From the NCBI GenBank assembly GCA_934636045.1, contig CAKTZP010000003.1:1-40374 (forward strand): 40,374 bases of DNA. Direction: 5' to 3'. Made by a program: the position numbers and the translations under genes. A model generated the notes under the pieces. The model was given only the letters and a program-made list of their open reading frames with translations. It did not search any database and was not told the origin of the DNA. Below are positions 31,233 through 40,374 of this stretch, piece by piece (the stretch's first letter is position 1; each line of letters opens with the position of its first letter). This DNA is from an uncultured Oscillospiraceae bacterium (GTDB lineage Bacteria > Bacillota > Clostridia > Oscillospirales > Oscillospiraceae).

Positions 31233-31261
31233 AGTATACTATTTCCGCAGTGAAAAATCAA
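31233..31261 (-). promoter_or_regulatory. Promoter of the dcw cluster (mraZ promoter)
   Basis: On the - strand TTGATT, 17 bases, TATACT, predicting a start near 31226 at the first MraZ box. Confidence 0.7.
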
Positions 31262-31365
31262 TCACTTTTTCCCACTTTTGTGCGGATTGCACAGGAAATT
31301 TTTAGGAAAAACCCCAAAAAACCGTATTTTTAAAACGTATGTTCGATTTTCACGCGCTGCGCAGG

Positions 31366-31407
31366 CGAAAAAATCTCCCGAATACCGAAGCCTCGGTATT
31401 CGGGAGA
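31366..31407 (-). terminator. Terminator after the DUF2927-like lipoprotein gene
   Basis: On the - strand a perfect 15-bp stem (31393-31407 with 31374-31388), 4-base loop, then TTTTTT. It separates the rpoBC/lipoprotein unit from the dcw promoter about 100 bases on. The rest of the gap (31262-31365) shows nothing further. Confidence 0.88.
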
Positions 31408-31439
31408 AGGGTGATTGCCTTGTCTTTCAAGCCGCCTCA

Positions 31440-32276
31440 CTAATACAGCGCGCGGATGGCCGCTTCGCATTGCGCGGCGTTCATGCCGCACTCGATCGAC
31501 GGATGATACAGCAGCCGAAGCAGCAGCACGTCGACATCGGTCAAGTCCTGCGCCTCGGAATACTCCTGGTAAATGATGCTGTCCGGGCGCAGCATGGTAT
31601 CCTGTGTCGCGCCGGTGCCGTTGTAGATTTCCTCCAGAATGACGGAATTGCGCAGGTACTGGTCCATGTCGGCACGGATGCCGATGTCCTCGGAGAAAAT
31701 TGCGTTGTTGCCGTCGTACCAGTAATGCACAATACCGTCGCACAGGTCTCCCTGGACGTACTCGCCCATCTCGAGCATCAGCTCGTCCTGACTCCAGAAA
31801 TTGATGCGCAAATTCGCCGCATCCGGGTCGTCCGTCCAATAAAAGCCCGGATAGCCCTCGATACCGTTGAGGATGTCCGCCATTTTATCAATGGCCGCCA
31901 GATCCTCGTCCGTGTAGTCGCCGTTGAGCGTATAGAGCACCGGCTCCGCCCATTTCTGCACAACGGTGGGGTCGCCGGAGTCGACATACTCACTATCGAG
32001 GCAGACCTCGTTAAAGTACGTAATCACATCCTCGACGGAGAGGCCGGGAATGTACAGCTCCGAATGCTCCGGACGAGTCTCCGGCTCAGTTTCCGGCTCC
32101 GTCTCGGGTTCGGTTTCCGGCTCGGTCTGAAGGATCGTGATGGTTTCCGGGAACATCGGCGCCTCCGTCCGCTCCGTCGCCGTGCCGCCAAACGACAGCC
32201 CCGGCAGCAACGCGCAGCCGGTCAGTCCGCAGACCGTCAGCAGGCACACGATCAGTAACATGAATTTTTTATTCAT
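31440..32276 (-). CDS. DUF2927-like lipoprotein
   Basis: An exported lipoprotein of 278 residues with lipobox GLTGC (Cys21), then a low-complexity Glu-Pro-Glu-Thr repeat (about 52-67) and a globular domain. The segment YLRNSVILEEIYNGTGATQDTMLRPDSIIYQEYSEAQDLTDVDVLLLRLLYHPSIECGM resembles the DUF2927 family (a possible zincin-like fold), but the usual HExxH is replaced by ILEEI, so protease activity is doubtful. It lies 57 bases after rpoC with only a hairpin lacking a T-run between, so read-through from rpoBC is likely. The SD is AAGGG, rather far from the ATG. Its function is unknown. Confidence 0.6.
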   Translation of the reverse strand: MNKKFMLLIVCLLTVCGLTGCALLPGLSFGGTATERTEAPMFPETITILQTEPETEPETEPETEPETRPEHSELYIPGLSVEDVITYFNEVCLDSEYVDSGDPTVVQKWAEPVLYTLNGDYTDEDLAAIDKMADILNGIEGYPGFYWTDDPDAANLRINFWSQDELMLEMGEYVQGDLCDGIVHYWYDGNNAIFSEDIGIRADMDQYLRNSVILEEIYNGTGATQDTMLRPDSIIYQEYSEAQDLTDVDVLLLRLLYHPSIECGMNAAQCEAAIRALY

Positions 32277-32299
32277 TGCATTCGCCCTTTCTATAATAC

Positions 32300-32330
32300 T
32301 TCGGGGCTGTCCAAAAAGGGCAGCCCCGAA
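32300..32330 (-). terminator. Weak hairpin after rpoC
   Basis: A stem of about 13 bp (32300-32312 with 32318-32330, one G-T pair) whose loop on the - strand is TTTTT. No T-run follows. It may reduce but not stop transcription into the lipoprotein gene. Confidence 0.4.
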
Positions 32331-32333
32331 TTC

Positions 32334-36026
<3,693 letters not shown>

Positions 36027-36041
36027 GGTATTCCTCCTCCT

Positions 36042-39788
<3,747 letters not shown>

Positions 39789-40094
39789 ATTAGGTCATCA
39801 CAGCCTTTCTCGAATATGGGATGTGTGTTGCACGAAAGCATCTCTCCGGAACACCGCACAAGTCGGCCGCGCATCGGCGCCGCCATACATTTCCCCGCCG
39901 TATCGGTGCCGTCCTCGCACGCCCGCGTTCCGGCGGGCTTATTCTCGGGGAGTACGGCTGCCGCCGCTCCGTTTATGATACGCGCGGCAGCGTTGGCAGT
40001 TTATTGCGTCTTCCTCTTGCAATTCCTTCCGCACCGTGGTATAATACGGTCAGAATCATGGGGAAGTGTGCTGGGCGATATTTCCGCAGTCTAG
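39789..40094 (-). promoter_or_regulatory. Long untranslated leader of rpoBC
   Basis: About 300 bases between the predicted transcription start and the rpoB ATG, with no recognisable protein in any frame. Near the end, gtgtt and aacac bracket a stretch with several short pairings (about 39825-39860). The length leaves room for regulation such as attenuation, but I recognise no known leader family. Confidence 0.5.
40017..40045 (+). promoter_or_regulatory. Opposing promoter inside the rpoB leader
   Basis: TTGCAA, 17 bases, TATAAT on the + strand. A start near 40052 would give RNA antisense to the beginning of the rpoB leader, running into the rpoB promoter. No gene follows it within the window. 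Confidence 0.5.
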
Positions 40095-40100
40095 GAAACC

Positions 40101-40129
40101 ATTATAGCACATCTTTTTCTTTGCGTCAA
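40101..40129 (-). promoter_or_regulatory. Main rpoBC promoter
   Basis: On the - strand TTGACG, 17 bases, TATAAT, with A/T-rich sequence directly upstream that could act as an UP element. It is the strongest promoter in the window by consensus. Confidence 0.85.
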
Positions 40130-40261
40130 TGAATTTTTCTCAACAAATCCCTTTTTTTCATATTTTTTTGCTGTTTGCCGTGCCCGATCTTGTGTCGCGC
40201 GGCATTTTTTGTTTTTCTTCTGCAGCGCGGGAGGAATACCGGTATAAAATTTGCACCGGTC

Positions 40262-40296
40262 AAAAAAACGCACCGAACGGTTTTTCCGTTCGGTGC
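40262..40296 (-). terminator. Terminator of the gene upstream of rpoB
   Basis: On the - strand an 11-bp stem (40286-40296 with 40270-40280) with loop AAAAA, then gTTTTTTT. It ends whatever - strand gene lies beyond the right edge. The 77-base repeat abuts its upstream side. Confidence 0.88.
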
Positions 40297-40297
40297 C

Positions 40298-40374
40298 CAG
40301 CGTGTCGAAAAACCCTTTTCGACACGCTGACAGACTGCAAAAAAGTTCGGAAGACAAGCAACTCACGCCCGTCG
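40298..40374 (-). mobile_element. Dispersed element, copy B (inverted, cut by the window end)
   Basis: Read on the - strand, these 77 bases align without gaps to 6927-7003, with 68 identities. They contain the inverted end (40331-40350), the right arm of the central palindrome (gggcgtgagttgc) and the terminal 14-bp hairpin (40298-40311 with 40316-40329). The sixth base pair of that hairpin is C-G in copy A and T-A here, and the eighth is T-G in A and T-A here, so structure is conserved. The rest of the copy lies outside the window. Confidence 0.75.

Noticed and set aside
32085..32130. Repetitive + strand pattern cggtttccggctcggt considered as a direct-repeat array
   Set aside because: It is the coding sequence of the Glu-Pro-Glu-Thr linker of the lipoprotein, not a CRISPR or iteron array; no CRISPR array exists in the window.
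39821..40132. A 103-residue + strand frame in the rpoB leader
   Set aside because: No ribosome site, Arg-rich random composition, and it starts upstream of the only + strand promoter seen there.

Overview
The window is about 40 kb of GC-rich (roughly 60%) chromosome from an anaerobic, probably endospore-forming member of the Clostridia, most likely the Oscillospiraceae/Oscillospirales. The reasons are the spoIIAA-spoIIAB-sigF operon, a dcw (division and cell wall) cluster of Firmicutes type with a PASTA-domain class B PBP, a MurE with the meso-DAP motif DNPR, strong Shine-Dalgarno (SD) sequences and sigma-A-type promoters. The genus cannot be fixed from sequence alone. Coding density is high, and the chromosome is ordinary except in three intergenic regions.

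Left part (1-16.3 kb, mostly + strand). A nucleoside ABC importer (truncated ATPase plus two permeases) and a nucleoside hydrolase form one operon for uptake and cleavage of nucleosides. A convergent Na+/phosphate symporter with a PhoU-like tail follows. Next come a flavodoxin-like oxidoreductase with a DtxR-type metal regulator, a MATE exporter, and, on the - strand, a family 4 uracil-DNA glycosylase overlapping a DacF-type D-Ala-D-Ala carboxypeptidase. A ComEA-like HhH protein, an OmpR-type response regulator, a sensor kinase and a GerMN lipoprotein form a run of overlapping genes. They end at a terminator hairpin directly in front of the sigma-F operon.

Middle (16.3-31.4 kb, - strand). A tRNA-Thr(CGT) gene has its own promoter and terminator, and a 21-bp copy of its 3' end lies 180 bp downstream. 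Then comes the dcw cluster, in transcription order mraZ, rsmH, ftsL, spoVD/ftsI-like PBP, murE, murF, mraY, ftsW, murG, murA, ftsQ, ftsZ. It starts at a promoter followed by four 10-bp boxes that look like MraZ operators and ends at a strong terminator after ftsZ. murD, murC, murB and ftsA are absent from the cluster.

Right part (31.4-40.4 kb, - strand). rpoB and rpoC share a strong promoter and a 300-nt leader, and a DUF2927-like lipoprotein gene follows rpoC.

The most unusual feature is a short non-coding dispersed element. One copy (about 6750-7003) has ~20-bp inverted ends, nested palindromes, and identical 27-bp palindromic hairpins on both sides. A second copy (40298-40374, inverted, cut by the window end) matches at 68 of 77 positions, with a compensatory base-pair change in its hairpin. 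Both copies abut an intrinsic terminator stem in the same relative orientation. This suggests a MITE-like element that inserts at terminators and duplicates the stem-loop.
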